NCBI GenBank assembly: GCA_963727245.1
Contig: CAVSFO010000014.1
Coordinates: 123,851-187,850, forward strand
Length of the DNA: 64,000 nt
From: JBKQVT01 sp963727245
GTDB taxonomy: Bacteria > Planctomycetota > Planctomycetia > Pirellulales > Thermoguttaceae
Direction of reading: 5' to 3'
Under the pieces are notes generated by a model. It did no database searches and was not told where the DNA came from. It saw only the letters and a list, made by a program, of their open reading frames with translations. How positions within the stretch are numbered: the stretch's first letter is position 1; every line of letters begins with the position of its first letter. Position numbers and translations under genes: made by a program. This document shows, piece after piece, positions 48,033 to 58,494 of this stretch.

Positions 48033-48311
48033 CGACCACCGAGAACTACTACATCAACACCAAACCTGCCCTGCGGGCAGCCGCCAACGCCCGGAAGGTC
48101 CGGCTGGAGGATGGTGAGGCGGCCAAGGACGATCATGCGGAGGCGGAAAACGGCCCAAACGAAAAGTTGTAGAACTTCTGTAGAACTCGCCGATTGTCAA
48201 CGAAAAAAGGACTCGCAGAAATCTTCCGCAAGTCCTTGTTCCATAAGAGGTTATCAAAGTACCGGAGGAGGGACTTGAACCCTCATGTCCTAACGGACAC
48301 TGGATTTTGAG
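48032..48311 (+). repeat. 280-bp duplicate of integrase 3' end, arm repeats, terminator and attachment core
   Basis: The segment repeats 37103-37382 at a constant offset of 10,929 bases with two mismatches noticed. It includes the last 47 integrase codons (with the catalytic Tyr segment TTENYYIN), arm-type repeats (48167-48187), terminator (48202-48237) and the 52-bp core (48260-48311). The rest of the integrase is missing, so block B encodes no recombinase of its own. Confidence 0.92.
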
Positions 48312-48342
48312 TCCAGCGCGTCTGCCATTCCGCCACTCCGGC
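48260..48342 (-). tRNA. tRNA-Leu(CAA)
   Basis: This 83-base class II tRNA has acceptor GCCGGAG/CTCCGGT, anticodon stem CTGGA/TCCAG with loop CTCAAAA (anticodon CAA), a long variable arm (TGTCCGTTAGGACA) and T-arm GAGGG/CCCTC with TTCAAGT. It is the only complete copy of the sequence whose 3' 52 bases are also found at 27646 and 37331. It is the integration target of the island. Confidence 0.95.
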
Positions 48343-48805
48343 AAGCCTCGCTGTACAAGACGTTTGCCTCCGCCCCGCCAGCCGGCCACATGCTCGACCG
48401 TCACAACAGCCGCTAGCCAACAGGACTATTCTAACACGCCCGCGGGCGTTTGAAAATCCGCAACCGGTTTCGTGTTGTACACGGGTCGAGATTTTCCCCC
48501 TTTCTCGCAGATAGAATTGTCCCCTCGGTAACAGGTCAGGAACCGAACAATTCAGGCTGGGAGCGGCGTCCTCGCCGCCGGGCACGGCCTGTAGGCTGGT
48601 CGGGGGCAGCCCCCCTCGCCGCCTGACCGGCCACCGGCAAAGTGACCCCGGCGCTGCGTTTGCCCGGGTCAGGATCGACGACGGGAAACCGCCGCCGCGG
48701 CACCCCTTGCCGATGCTGCCCACATGCTCATAATGGAACTTTGAATACCTATGCCGGATCGATGGTGTAGCCGCAGGCCCGGAAATCGTCACCGCGCAGG
48801 CAAAA
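48343..48805. other. Non-coding stretch right of the island
   Basis: About 460 bases with no supported gene. They include GC-rich dispersed sequence. The tRNA-Leu promoter (minus strand) should lie in 48345-48440 but was not resolved, and the promoter of the restriction-modification gene should lie near 48700-48800. Confidence 0.35.
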
Positions 48806-51800
48806 ATGGCCAAACGTAAGAAAGCCGCCGAGCAAGGCATCTTGCCCCCGGTCCTCTTCGCCAAGCGCGAGATCCGCAGACGCTCCGGGCTGGTGCTGAA
48901 CCGCTTTCTCGTCGAAGAAGCGGACAAGATGTACTATCGCGGACCGGAGCAGGACTCCGCCCATGCAATCCTCGTCCGCTGGGCCGATCTCGACAGAGAA
49001 GGCCACCTGGCGCGGAAGGAAACCTCGCTGGACGCCGACTTCCTCGGCGAAGTGTTCGGCGGAGCGCTCCATTATCGATCGGCCACGCAAAGCCCGGAAG
49101 CGTATGAACTGGAACGCAATTTCACCATTCCGGGCGTCGGCGCTGCCGACGGCGCGCTGGGCAACTTTGCCCCGGGGACAGCTTCGTCGCCCTTGGTCGT
49201 CGTCGAGCTCAAGGCGGCGGACGCCGACCTTGACCGGGACAAGTTCAACGGCCGAACCCCCGTCCAACAGTGCTGGGATTACTTGAACGCCCTGCCCAGT
49301 TGCCCCTGGGGCATCGTCAGCAACTTCGTCACCTTTCGGCTGTATCACCGCGACCGCACGCCGCTGGCCTACGAGGAATTCCGCCTCCAGGAGTTGCGGG
49401 ACGTGCGGAAGTTTCGCCAGTTCTATTGCCTGTTCGAGCGCGGCGGGCTGGTCCGCCCCCGAAACGGGCACGTGCTGCGGGTCCCCGCGCTCCTGGAACG
49501 GACCCAGCAGCGCCAGCGGACGGTCGGTGACGAGTTGTACGCAATGTACAGCGACAACCGCCGGCGGCTCATCGAACACCTCTGCCTGCGGCATGGAAAG
49601 ACCCTCGACGGGGCCATTTTCATCGCCCAGCGGATCCTCGACCGCATCATTTTCATCGCCTTCTGCGAAGACCGCGACTTGCTCCCCGCCAAGTGCATCG
49701 ACCGCGCCTGCGAGACCCTGCCGCCGTTCAGCAAAGTGACCAATCCGCGGTGGCGCAACTTCGTCGATCTCTTTGCGGCGGTGGACAGCGGCCGCGGCCT
49801 GCCGTCCAGCCATAACCACGGCTACAACGGCGGCCTGTTCGCCAGGAACGCGGAAGTGGACGATCTCCAGCTCGAAGACGATTGGACGAACTTCTTTCAC
49901 ACGATCAGCACCTACGATTTCCGCGACGAGGTGAATGTCGACGTGCTCGGGCACATTTTCGAGAACTCGGTGGCGGAACTGGAGAAACTGCGGCTTTCCG
50001 GCTTGTTCGGCCTGGGCGGCGGCCAGACGGCAAGGCCGGCCACGCCCAACTTGTTCGGGCCGGTGGGTGGCGGCGGCGAGCCGGCCAGGCCGGCCATGCC
50101 GAAGTCGGCCGAGCGGAAGCGTTTCGGCATCTACTACACGCCGCCCGAGTTCACCGAGTTGATCGTCTCCGAGACCGTCAACAAGCTTGCCGGCGGGCGC
50201 ATCGACGCCGTGCGGCAAGCCCACGGCCTGGCCGAGGAGGAGCCTAAATCCGCGCAACCGTCGCCGGCGGCGGCGCGGTACTGGCAAGATTGTTTCGAGG
50301 CCCTGCGGTCGCTCACAATCTGCGACCCGGCGTGCGGCAGCGGGGCATTCCTGGTCCAGGCGTACGACGCCCTGGAAGCGCTTTATCAGAAGATCGTCGA
50401 CCAACTCGCGGCCCACGATCCGGCGGCGGCCGAGACGCTCGCGGAGGCCATTCCCGATGTCATCCTGGCCGACAACCTCCACGGCGTCGACCTCTCGCCG
50501 CAAGCGGTCGAGATCACGCAGTTGGCCCTCTGGATCCGTTCCGCGCGGCGCAACAAGACGCTGGCGACCCTGTCGGCGAACATCATTCAAGGCAACAGCC
50601 TCGTCAGCGACGCAGCCGTCGATCCTCACGCCTTCCGTTGGGAGGAGAAGTTTGCGGGCGTGTTCTCGCGCCCGGAGCAGTCCGGCTTCGATTGCGTGAT
50701 CGGCAACCCGCCCTGGGAGCGGCTCAAGGTGCAGGAGCGGGAGTTCTTCGCTTTGTCCGCGCCCGAGATAGCCGGGGCGGTCAGCGCCGCCAGCCGGCGG
50801 AAGATGATCGCCGCGCTGGAGACCGCCAATCCCGAGCTTTACGCGGCCTATTGCCGGGCCCAAGACCACGCCCAGCGGACGCTTGGCCATGCCCGGGGCT
50901 CGGGCGATTTCCCCCTGACCGGCAAGGGCGACATCAACACCTATGCCCTGTTCGCGGAACTGGCCCGGCGGATCGTGGCCCCGCGCGGGCGGGTCGGCCT
51001 GCTGGTGCCCTCCGGCATCGCCACCGACGCCACGACCCAGGAGTTTTTCGGCGGCCTCATGGAATCCCAGGCGCTGGTGGCCCTCTATGATTTCGAGAAC
51101 CGAAAGGGTCTGTTTCCCCGACGTGGACGGCCGTTTCAAGTTCTGCGTCTTGCTCTTCGGGGGCCGGGAAACGAAGGTGAAGTCCGCCGATTTCGTCTTC
51201 TTTGCCCACCGGGTCGAAGACCTGGAAGGCCGCCGCCGTCATATCGTCCTTTCCGGCAAAGACCTGGCCCTGTTGAATCCCAACACGCGGACTTGCCCGA
51301 TCTTCCGCTCCCGCCGCGACGCCGAACTGACCAAGGCGATTTATCGCCGCGTCCCGGTGCTGATCGACAAGTCGCGGAAGGAGGGGGGCAATCCCTGGGG
51401 CATCAAGTTCTTTAGGATGTTCGATCAGACCAACGACGCGGAGCTGTTTCACACGGCGGACGAGCTGCACGCGCTGGGCCTGAAGTTGGAGGGAAATCGC
51501 TGGCGGAAGGGGAAGAAAATCTTCCTTCCGCTCTACGAGGCGAAGATGGTCCAGGCCTACGACCACCGCGCGGCCGGCGTGGTGATCGAGCCGGGCAATT
51601 GGGTCCGCCAGGGCCAGACCGAGGCGACGACGCCCGTCCTGCACCAGAACCCGGAATTTGTCGTCCAGCCGCGCTGGTGGGTCGACGAGGCGGAAGTGAA
51701 TCGGCGCTGGGAACGGTCCGCCCGCACGGGTTCATCGGCTTCAAGGACATAACCAGCGCGACCAACACGCGCACGATGATCGCTTCAGCAATTCCCTGGT

Positions 51801-52375
51801 CCGCGGTCACGAACCATTTCCCGTTGCTGCTGACCGAGATTAGTCCGCGCCTTCAAGTGTGTCTTTTGGCCAACCTGAATTCGCTCGCGCTTGACTACGT
51901 GGCAAGGCAGAAACTCGGCGCGGTAACGCTCAACTTTTTCATTGTCGAGCAATTGCCGCTGTTCGCGCCGGACCGCTATGCGGAGCGCTGTGCATGGGAT
52001 AAACGGCTCACGCTGGAGCGATGGATTTCCCAGCGGGCGCTGAAGCTCACCTGCACCGCCGAGGACATGCGCCCCCTGGGCGAGGCGGCCGGGATGGACC
52101 CGGCAGTCCACAAGTGGAACCCCACGGAGCGGGCCGCGCTGGCCGCCGAGTTGGACGCGGCCTTCTTCCTCCTCTACGGCATCGACCGCGACGACGTGCA
52201 GCACGTCCTCGGCACCTTCCGCGGACTGGGGCAAGGCGCGGACGAAGCGGGGGGGCTTTTCGACACCGGAGGCGAAATCCTCGAAGCCTACGATCGACTG
52301 CGCGGGATTCCTGAATCCAGCCGCCTAACCGATTCAGCCGGGAACCCCTTGCCTGCGGCGTTGAAACGCCCATAA
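48806..52375 (+). CDS. Type IIG-like restriction-modification protein (N-6 adenine methylase), two frameshifts
   Basis: The protein is about 1,190 residues when shifts near 51110 and 51725 are repaired. The N-terminal third contains a PD-(D/E)xK-like nuclease motif (SSPLVVVELKAADADLD) at about residue 130. The central methylase has FGIYYTPPEFTELIV, motif I ICDPACGSGAFLVQAYD and motif IV DCVIGNPPWERL (NPPW, N6-adenine type). The C-terminal part is a target-recognition region (GFIGFKDITSATNTRTM, ANLNSLALDYVARQK, FFIVEQLPL). This is the Eco57I/BREX-PglX-like architecture in which one chain methylates and cuts. It starts 460 bases from the tRNA-Leu island boundary. Confidence 0.87.
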
Positions 52376-52495
52376 TGGACCACGGGTGGCCGCGATAGCT
52401 TCGCTATTGGGGTGCCGCAGGCACAAGAGGCTTTCGTGCCCTGCGGGAGCGCCTATTGCGGCTCCGCCTTTTCCGAGAGAAAGAGGTATCCTGTC

Positions 52496-53399
52496 ATGCC
52501 GCTGGTCGTTGTCGGATCGGTCGCCTTCGATAGCGTGGAAACCCCCAGCCAGCAGCGCGACGACGTGCTGGGCGGATCGGCCGTCTTCTTCTCCTACGCC
52601 GCCAGCTACTTCACTGCGGTGCGGCTGGCCGGGGTGGTCGGCGAGGATTGGCCCGCCGCCTACACCGCACTGCTCCAGGCCCGCAACATCGACACCTCGG
52701 GGCTGCAAGTCGTGCCCGGCGGCAAGACCTTCCGCTGGCGCGGCCGCTACCTGAAAAACATGAACGACCGCCAGACCCTCGATCTGCAACTCAACGTCAT
52801 GGAACAGTTCAATCCCGTGCTGCCCGAGCGCTACCGGCAGTGCAAAGTCCTCTTCCTGGCCAACGGCTCGCCGCAATTGCAGATGCGCGTGCTGGACCAG
52901 TGTCCGGGCGCGACCCTGACCGTGGCCGACACCATGGATTACTATATCGCCGGCGAGCGCCCGGGTCTGCTGGCCCTGCTGAAACGGATCGACGGCCTGG
53001 TGCTCAACGACAGCGAGGCGAAACTGCTGACCGGCGAAGAGAACCTGGTGCGCGCCGGCCATGCGGTCCGCGCCCTGGGACCGCGATTTGTCATCATCAA
53101 GAAAGGCGAGCACGGCGCGTATGTTCTTCAGCCAACACGAGACCTACGTCCTGCCCGCCTATCCGACCGCACAGGTCGTCGATCCCACCGGGGCCGGCGA
53201 CAGCTTTGCCGGCGGCATGATGGGCTACCTGGCCGAACAAGGCAACTTCGAGCCCAAGACGCTCAAGGAGGCCATGGGCTACGGCATCGTCGCCGCCAGC
53301 TTCACCGTGGAGGATTTCAGCCTCGACCGCCTCAAGCAGATCGAGCGTGAAGACCTCGAAGAGCGCATGACCCAGTACCGGCGCATGCTGAGCTTTTGA
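52496..53399 (+). CDS. PfkB-family carbohydrate kinase, frameshifted
   Basis: The ATG at 52496 has AAGAGG upstream. The protein has the ribokinase-fold start VVVGSVAFDSVETP, the N-terminal glycine pair LGGSAVFFSYAASYF, and LVLNDSEAKLLTGEE. After a shift near 53120 (KKGEHGA to MFFSQHETYV) it has the C-terminal anion-hole motif VDPTGAGDSFAGG. It totals about 300 residues. It phosphorylates a sugar or nucleoside using ATP; the substrate is unknown. It is followed by the RNA cyclic phosphodiesterase gene. Confidence 0.87.
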
Positions 53400-53424
53400 G
53401 GGCTGACAACATCATGAAACGTGC

Positions 53425-53503
53425 GGGTGCCACTGCTGGCTCGCCCAGCAGTGCTGGAATAGCGCGGCCCGTAGCACTGCTGGACAAGCCAGCAGTGGCA
53501 CCC
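53425..53503. repeat. Dispersed 17-bp inverted repeat (GTGCCACTGCTGGC family)
   Basis: GGGTGCCACTGCTGGCT (53425-53441) and its exact inverse (53487-53503) enclose a second hairpin built on CAGCAGTGCT. A related pair lies at 57984-58074. It is non-coding and sits just after the PfkB gene. Confidence 0.7.
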
Positions 53504-53558
53504 AGCGAAAATGGGACTGTCCCCTTCAGCCTGACGAACATATTGATTGGTGGCCATC

Positions 53559-54139
53559 ATGAAACGCACCGTGCGCACTTTTCTCGCCGTGGAAATCAAC
53601 GCCGCCGTCCGGCGCGGGCCGTCGAGTTGATCCGGGGGCTCGAGACGGCCGGCGCGGACGTGAAATGGGTCGATCCGCAGAACCTCCATTTGACATTGAA
53701 ATTTCTCGACGAAGTCGCCGTGGCGGAGATCCCCCGCGTCTGCGAGGCGCTGGAGCACGGCGTGGCCGGCGTGCAGGCGCTGGACTTGGAGGTCCGCGGC
53801 GCCGGGGCCTTTCCCAACGCCTCTCGGCCCAAGACGGTCTGGTTGGGCGCCGGGCGGGGACAGGAGCAGATGATCGCGCTGCACGCCGCCGTAGAAACGG
53901 CCCTGGGCAAGCTCGGCTTTCGCAAGGAGCACCGCCGCTTCGAGCCCCACTTGACGCTGGGGCGGGTCCGCAGCGGCGGCCCGGCGGTGGCGGCCCTCGG
54001 TCAACTCCTCCGCCAGCAGGCCGATTTTAAGGCCGGCCAATGCCACGTCGCCGAGGTCGTGGTCTTCTCCAGCGAGTTGACGCCGACAGGCCCCCTCTAC
54101 GCCCCCCTCGGCCGCGCCCCGCTGGGCGGCGGGCAATAG
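53559..54139 (+). CDS. thpR: RNA 2',3'-cyclic phosphodiesterase (2'-5' RNA ligase family), frameshifted
   Basis: The ATG at 53559 reads MKRTVRTFLAVEINAAVRR and breaks at about 53611 (one base missing), after which AVELIRGLETAGADVKWVDP continues to 54139, about 193 residues. It has both HxT/S motifs of the 2H family: NLHLTLKFLDEV and FEPHLTLGRVRS. Such enzymes hydrolyse 2',3'-cyclic phosphates on RNA or tRNA halves. It lies downstream of the PfkB gene. Confidence 0.88.
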
Positions 54140-54195
54140 ACGTTCCCAGGGTCGGACGGCGGGCCGCCATGTCCGCCTTCTTTCCGGCTCCTCTC

Positions 54196-54362
54196 AGAAC
54201 GTGTTTTGAAATTCTCCCCTCTCCCTTTGGGAGAGAGGTCGGGGGTGAGGGCGGTTGCGGTCCTGGCCCGGCTAAGACGAGTTTCTCGGCACTGCTGCCC
54301 TCACCCTAACCCTCTCCCGGAGGGAGAGGGGACCTGCCACTCGCCATTTCAAAACACGTTCT
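54196..54362. repeat. MITE-like palindromic element abutting dgkA
   Basis: The 17-bp ends AGAACGTGTTTTGAAAT (54196-54212) and ATTTCAAAACACGTTCT (54346-54362) are exact inverses. Inside is a second inverted pair (CTCCCTTTGGGAGAGAGG and CCTCTCCCGGAGGGAGAG). The right end touches the stop codon of the diacylglycerol kinase gene. Confidence 0.75.
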
Positions 54363-54752
54363 TCAACTCCACCAGCCCAGCAGGAACCCGAGGCGGTTGA
54401 GGAAGATGACCAGCCCCGCCGCGGCGGCGCCGCCGGACGCGAGCAGGACGGCCGCGCTGCCGATGTCCAGCGCGTTGCCGACGGCCGGGTGCCGTTGGTC
54501 GGTGATCGCCCGGGCCATCGACTCCAGGGCGCTGTTGAACATTTCGGCGGCCAGGACGAGGGTGATGCAGAGGACGAGCACGCACCACTGGAGGCAATCG
54601 ACGCGCATGGCCGCGGCGGCGGCCAGCACTGCGGCGGCGGCGAAGAAGTGGGCGAAGAAGCTGCTCTGGCCGCGCACGCCCTGCTTGAGGCCGCGAAAGG
54701 CGTCGCGGAACTTCTCCGCCCAGGATCGTCGGGGCAGGTCGTCTTCGCTCAT
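54363..54752 (-). CDS. dgkA: Diacylglycerol kinase (prokaryotic, DgkA-like)
   Basis: This 129-residue membrane enzyme has a basic N-terminal amphipathic part (SWAEKFRDAFRGLKQGV) and three helices. The signature AEMFNSALESMARAITD carries the catalytic Glu and Asn, followed by DIGSAAVLLASGGAAAAGLV. It phosphorylates diacylglycerol or undecaprenol and recycles lipid. The ATG at 54752 was chosen because the family starts there. The TGA stop begins at the first base after the inverted-repeat element. Confidence 0.92.
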   Translation of the reverse strand: MSEDDLPRRSWAEKFRDAFRGLKQGVRGQSSFFAHFFAAAAVLAAAAAMRVDCLQWCVLVLCITLVLAAEMFNSALESMARAITDQRHPAVGNALDIGSAAVLLASGGAAAAGLVIFLNRLGFLLGWWS

Positions 54753-54822
54753 GGTTTTCCTCATCGTCGGGGGAAGTTGGTTCTGCCGTAACCGTTCGCG
54801 GCCTTGTCTTGGCAATCATGAC

Positions 54823-54904
54823 ACTAGCCCGAAGCGCAAGCGAGGGTGCACTGCGCCACGGTCTGCCATCGTTCCTCCGTCCCTCGCTTGCGCTTCGGGC
54901 TAGT
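54823..54904. repeat. Perfect 24-bp inverted repeat
   Basis: The arms 54823-54846 (beginning ACTAGCCCGAAGCGCAAG) and 54881-54904 are exact inverses with a 34-base loop. It lies between the convergent ends of the neighbouring genes' regulatory and terminal regions and belongs to a repeat type I recall as common in planctomycete genomes. Confidence 0.7.
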
Positions 54905-54941
54905 TTTCATGCCGTGAGCGGTTACGCTTCGTTCATCGTTT

Positions 54942-57925
54942 TCATTCCAATCCGAAGGCGCCGGCGGGGGGAAGCTGGGTGCCGCCGACCTGGCTCAACT
55001 GGCTGCGGGGCTGGGATCGCGGCTCGACCGAGAAGACGGCCCCCACGCTGTTGTGCGCCGGATCGTAGGTGAAACCGCCGCTGACCAACAGCGATTCGCC
55101 GATGCGCGTGATGCGGAGCAGGCCGCCGATGTTCTTGGTGTTGGCCATGTCGAAGTTGAGGCTGTAGGAGGAGAGCCACTTGGGACTCATCTGGTAATTG
55201 TAGGACATGAAGATCATGTGGCTGGTGATGGGGCCGTCCAGCAGCCGCACGCCCGCGTAGAGGCTGCCGCGCGGCGGCCGGTCGAGGTAGGCGCCCAAGG
55301 TGACTTCCTGCTGCCCGAGGTCGAAGAAGTCCCAGAGGCCGTCGGAAACCACGGTCAGCCGGTCGCCCACGTGCCAGCGGAAGTTGTAGTCCAGCATGCC
55401 GAAGCTCTGGCCGAAGTCGTCGCGACTGGCGTCGGGATAGAGCGTGACGTCGGTATTCAACTCGATCCAATCGACGATGTGGAGGTCGTCCAGCGGGCCG
55501 CGCTTGGTCTGCCAGAGTTGGTGGACTCCGAGGCGGAGTTCCTGCATGTCGCCGGCGATCTCCAGGCTCGGCGCGGTGACCCAATCGCCCATGCCGGCGC
55601 GGAGGGCGTAGAGGCGCTCGTCCACCTGCGGCGGCAGGGTGGCGTAGCCGGGCGGCGGCACCGGCCCGATGCCGTAGGTGAGGGTGACGAAGCGGCGCTG
55701 GAAGGCCTCGACCGACCAGTCGTTCAGCGGATCGTACAGCGGCAGGTTCGTCAGATCGCGATTGGCCTCGGAGGCGGAGAATTCGAGCTCGAAATCGACC
55801 TTGTGGGCCAGTCCGTTGAGGTTCCACAGCGTGCTCTGCACCGTCGGATCGACGGTCCACATCGGCAGCGTGGCGCGGACGCCGACTTGCCCGTAGACGC
55901 GGTCCAGCGGCTGGCCGTCGAGGTCTTCGCCCCAATGGCCCAACTCGCCCAGCACGTAAGGCACCACTTTCACCGGGCCGGCTTGCAGGGGCAGGTCCAG
56001 CTCCTGGCGGCTGATCAGCCGATCGCCGTGCACGTTGGCCTGTTCCCAGGGCAGACGGCTCCAGGGGCCGTCCTCCGGATTGGTGGGCGGGGTGGCGATG
56101 CGATAGTTGGCATAGCCGGCAGTGGAATGCTCGAACCAGGTGAACGTGTCGGACAACAGCGGCTGACCCAGCCAGAAGTGGTCGGCCCGCGGCAGCCACT
56201 CCGACTGGGTGACGAAGGGGTCGGTTTGCGCGGAAGCGAACACGTTCCACAACGTGTTGTCTTGCCGCTGCTTGATCTCGATGTCGGTGCTCTGGTCCTT
56301 CAGATTATCCCACTCGGACTTGAAATACTCCTGCAGGAAGTTGCGGTCGCTGATGGCGCCGCCTTCCACGGTAAGCTGGAAGCCGTTCGGCAGCTCCTGC
56401 CGGTGCTGCAAGAGGAAGCGATAGCGGTAATCGACCTCGGGCTGCAAGTGGGAGAGGTCCAAGCCCAGGTTGTCGTAACCGTGGTCGTCGATGCCCCAAA
56501 AATCAACCAGCCCGGCCGCCTGGCCGGGAATGCCGAAGAAATTGGCGGTGTGGTACTGGAACGTGCTGCCGTGCCCGAAACCACGGTCGCTCATGTAATC
56601 GAGGCTGAGGTCCCAGTCGGTTCCCTTCGGCGGCTTGTGGATTCCCAGCAACTGGTACATGTTCCAGTCCGTCAGCACTTGCGTGCCGAAGACGCTGTCG
56701 GTCTTGAACTGCACGCGGCGGATGTAGTAGGTGGGCTCGCTCAAGTCGGCGGCCATGTAGGGCCAGTAGAAGATCGGCACCTCCTCGAGGTAGAAGACGT
56801 CGTTGCGCGAAGTCATCCAATAGTCGTGCTCGACGTGCGGCTCGCCCGTGGCCGGATCGATCCCCGGGTGCGGTTCGTCCTCGAGGGTCACGTCTTTCGC
56901 GTTCAAGCGATAGCCGGGAATGCCGAAGCGGCTGGGAGTGAAGAAGGCGTCGTGGGCGAGGAACTTCTGCGGGCTGACTTGCTGAAGGACCTGGGCGTGC
57001 AGCCGCAACAGCCCGCCCGGATACTTGGGCACCGGCGTCAGCATGTCCGCGTCCAGCACCGTGCCGACCTGGTTGGGCACGTCATAGTACATGCGGCCGG
57101 CATAGATCACCCGATCGCTTTCCCGGAAGACGACGTTGCCTTCCATGTAGATTTCCAGGGGCGTGTGCCGGTCCTGGATTGCGTTCTGCGCGGGCTGGCC
57201 CTGGCTGCGGGTCCAGACCACCATGCGGTCGGCCGAGAACGTCGACGGAGTCGAACGTCGAGGGGGCCGGCCCTGCCGACGCCGTCGACGATGAAGTTCA
57301 CGCCCAGATCGCAGATCGCCACCCATTCGTTGGCTTGCGCCGGGGATCCACTGGAGTTGCAAGGGCACGTCGCCGCGGGGAAAGATGCGGAACCGCCGCG
57401 TGCCCGGCGGCACGGACGCACCGGGCGGCTGCGGCGCCGCGTAGAGGGCCTGCTCGACCCCGGCGCTGCACCACGTCGGCCGAGGCCGGCCGGCGGCGAT
57501 CCATGCCGCGCTGATAGACGGCCGGCAATACGTCGGGCCGCCCCGCGATCGCTCCGGCACGGACTTCCACGTCTCCGCTGGTGAACAGCCGGCCCAGCCA
57601 GGTCTTGTCGGTCAGTTTGACCGGCTTGCCGCCCAGCATGGACTGGACCACCACCCGGCCTTCCAAGTAGGCGATGACTTTGCTCGGCTGCTGCGAACCG
57701 CTCTCGGCGCGGTCGATCCACAACACGGCTTCGTCGCTGCGCCGCGGTGAAGCCTTGCATGATGCGGCAATTGCCCCGCAACACCCAGACTTCATAACTG
57801 CCCTGTTGCCAGCGGTTGGCGGCCTCCGCCGTGACGACGACCGACTGCGGCCCGCGGAATTCGGACAGCTCCACGCCGGCCGCCACCGGGCTGGCCAGCA
57901 CCACAACCAGCATCGCCGCCAGCAT
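54942..57925 (-). CDS. lptD: LptD/OstA-like outer-membrane LPS assembly protein, several N-terminal frameshifts
   Basis: The ATG at 57925 starts a signal peptide (MLAAMLVVVLASPVAAG). The N-terminal beta-taco (OstA) part is spread over three frames by four one-base shifts near 57750, 57500, 57350 and 57260 (SKVIAYLEGRVVVQSMLG, NEWVAICDLGVNFIVDG, EIYMEGNVVFRESDRVIYAG). From about 57230 one frame continues to 54942 as a C-terminal barrel with WPYMAADLSEPTYYIRR, many aromatic beta strands and YSLNFDMANTKNIGG. The total is about 990 residues. LptD inserts lipopolysaccharide into the outer membrane. Overall length fits planctomycete homologues. Confidence 0.82.
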
Positions 57926-58494
57926 TGCCCGTACGTACGCCGCACACGCCGTGTGCGGTGCGGGAGTACACGCCGCCCGCGGCGTGCCACTGGCTCTGCC
58001 AGTGCTTCCCCGCGACGTTGCCCGCTGGCGAACACACCACGTGGGGCCCGAAGCACTGGCAAAGCCAGTGGCACACGTCTTCCCTGGTCCCTGGCCCCTG
58101 GCCCCCGGTCCCTTTCTTCTTTCCGCGCACACGCGACACCGCCATGCGCATCCTTCCGACAAGGCGCACTGGAAGCCGGTCGATTTCTTCCCCGCGTGTT
58201 TCAGCAGACTAGCATCCTTGCTCGGCCCGCTGTCCGAACGGGACGGGCCGCCGCTGGAGGGTCGTAAAATGAAGAGCCAACAGTCTTTGCGCAAAGTGCC
58301 CGGAATCGAGCGGGGGGATTATAACGGGGAACCAGCAGCGGATCAAGGCGGGTTCCAGCCTGCGGCCGAGGTCGTAACCATCTGCCGGAAAAGGACTTGT
58401 GGCGTCCGCCGGCACGCCTTGCAGATTTGGCCCCCAGCGGCGACAATAGCGGCAGCAGCGCCCCCCCTCCAATTCCGTTTGCCGAGGACCCTCC
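57926..58494. other. Divergent intergenic region with repeats
   Basis: No gene is supported in about 570 bases. It contains the inverted repeat listed at 57984-58074 and a hairpin GCCGCACACGCCGTGTGCGG (57940-57959). Both the lptD and NYN-gene promoters should lie here, unresolved. Confidence 0.4.
57984..58074. repeat. Inverted repeat of the GTGCCACTGGC family
   Basis: GTGCCACTGGCTCTGCCAGTG and so on (57984-58008) is mirrored at 58050-58074 with one mismatch-like loop change. The arms are themselves partly palindromic. It is related to the pair at 53425-53503. Confidence 0.6.

Noticed and set aside
55053..57584. An 843-codon plus-strand open frame
   Set aside because: It is antisense to the LptD-like gene, with no ribosome binding site or domain.
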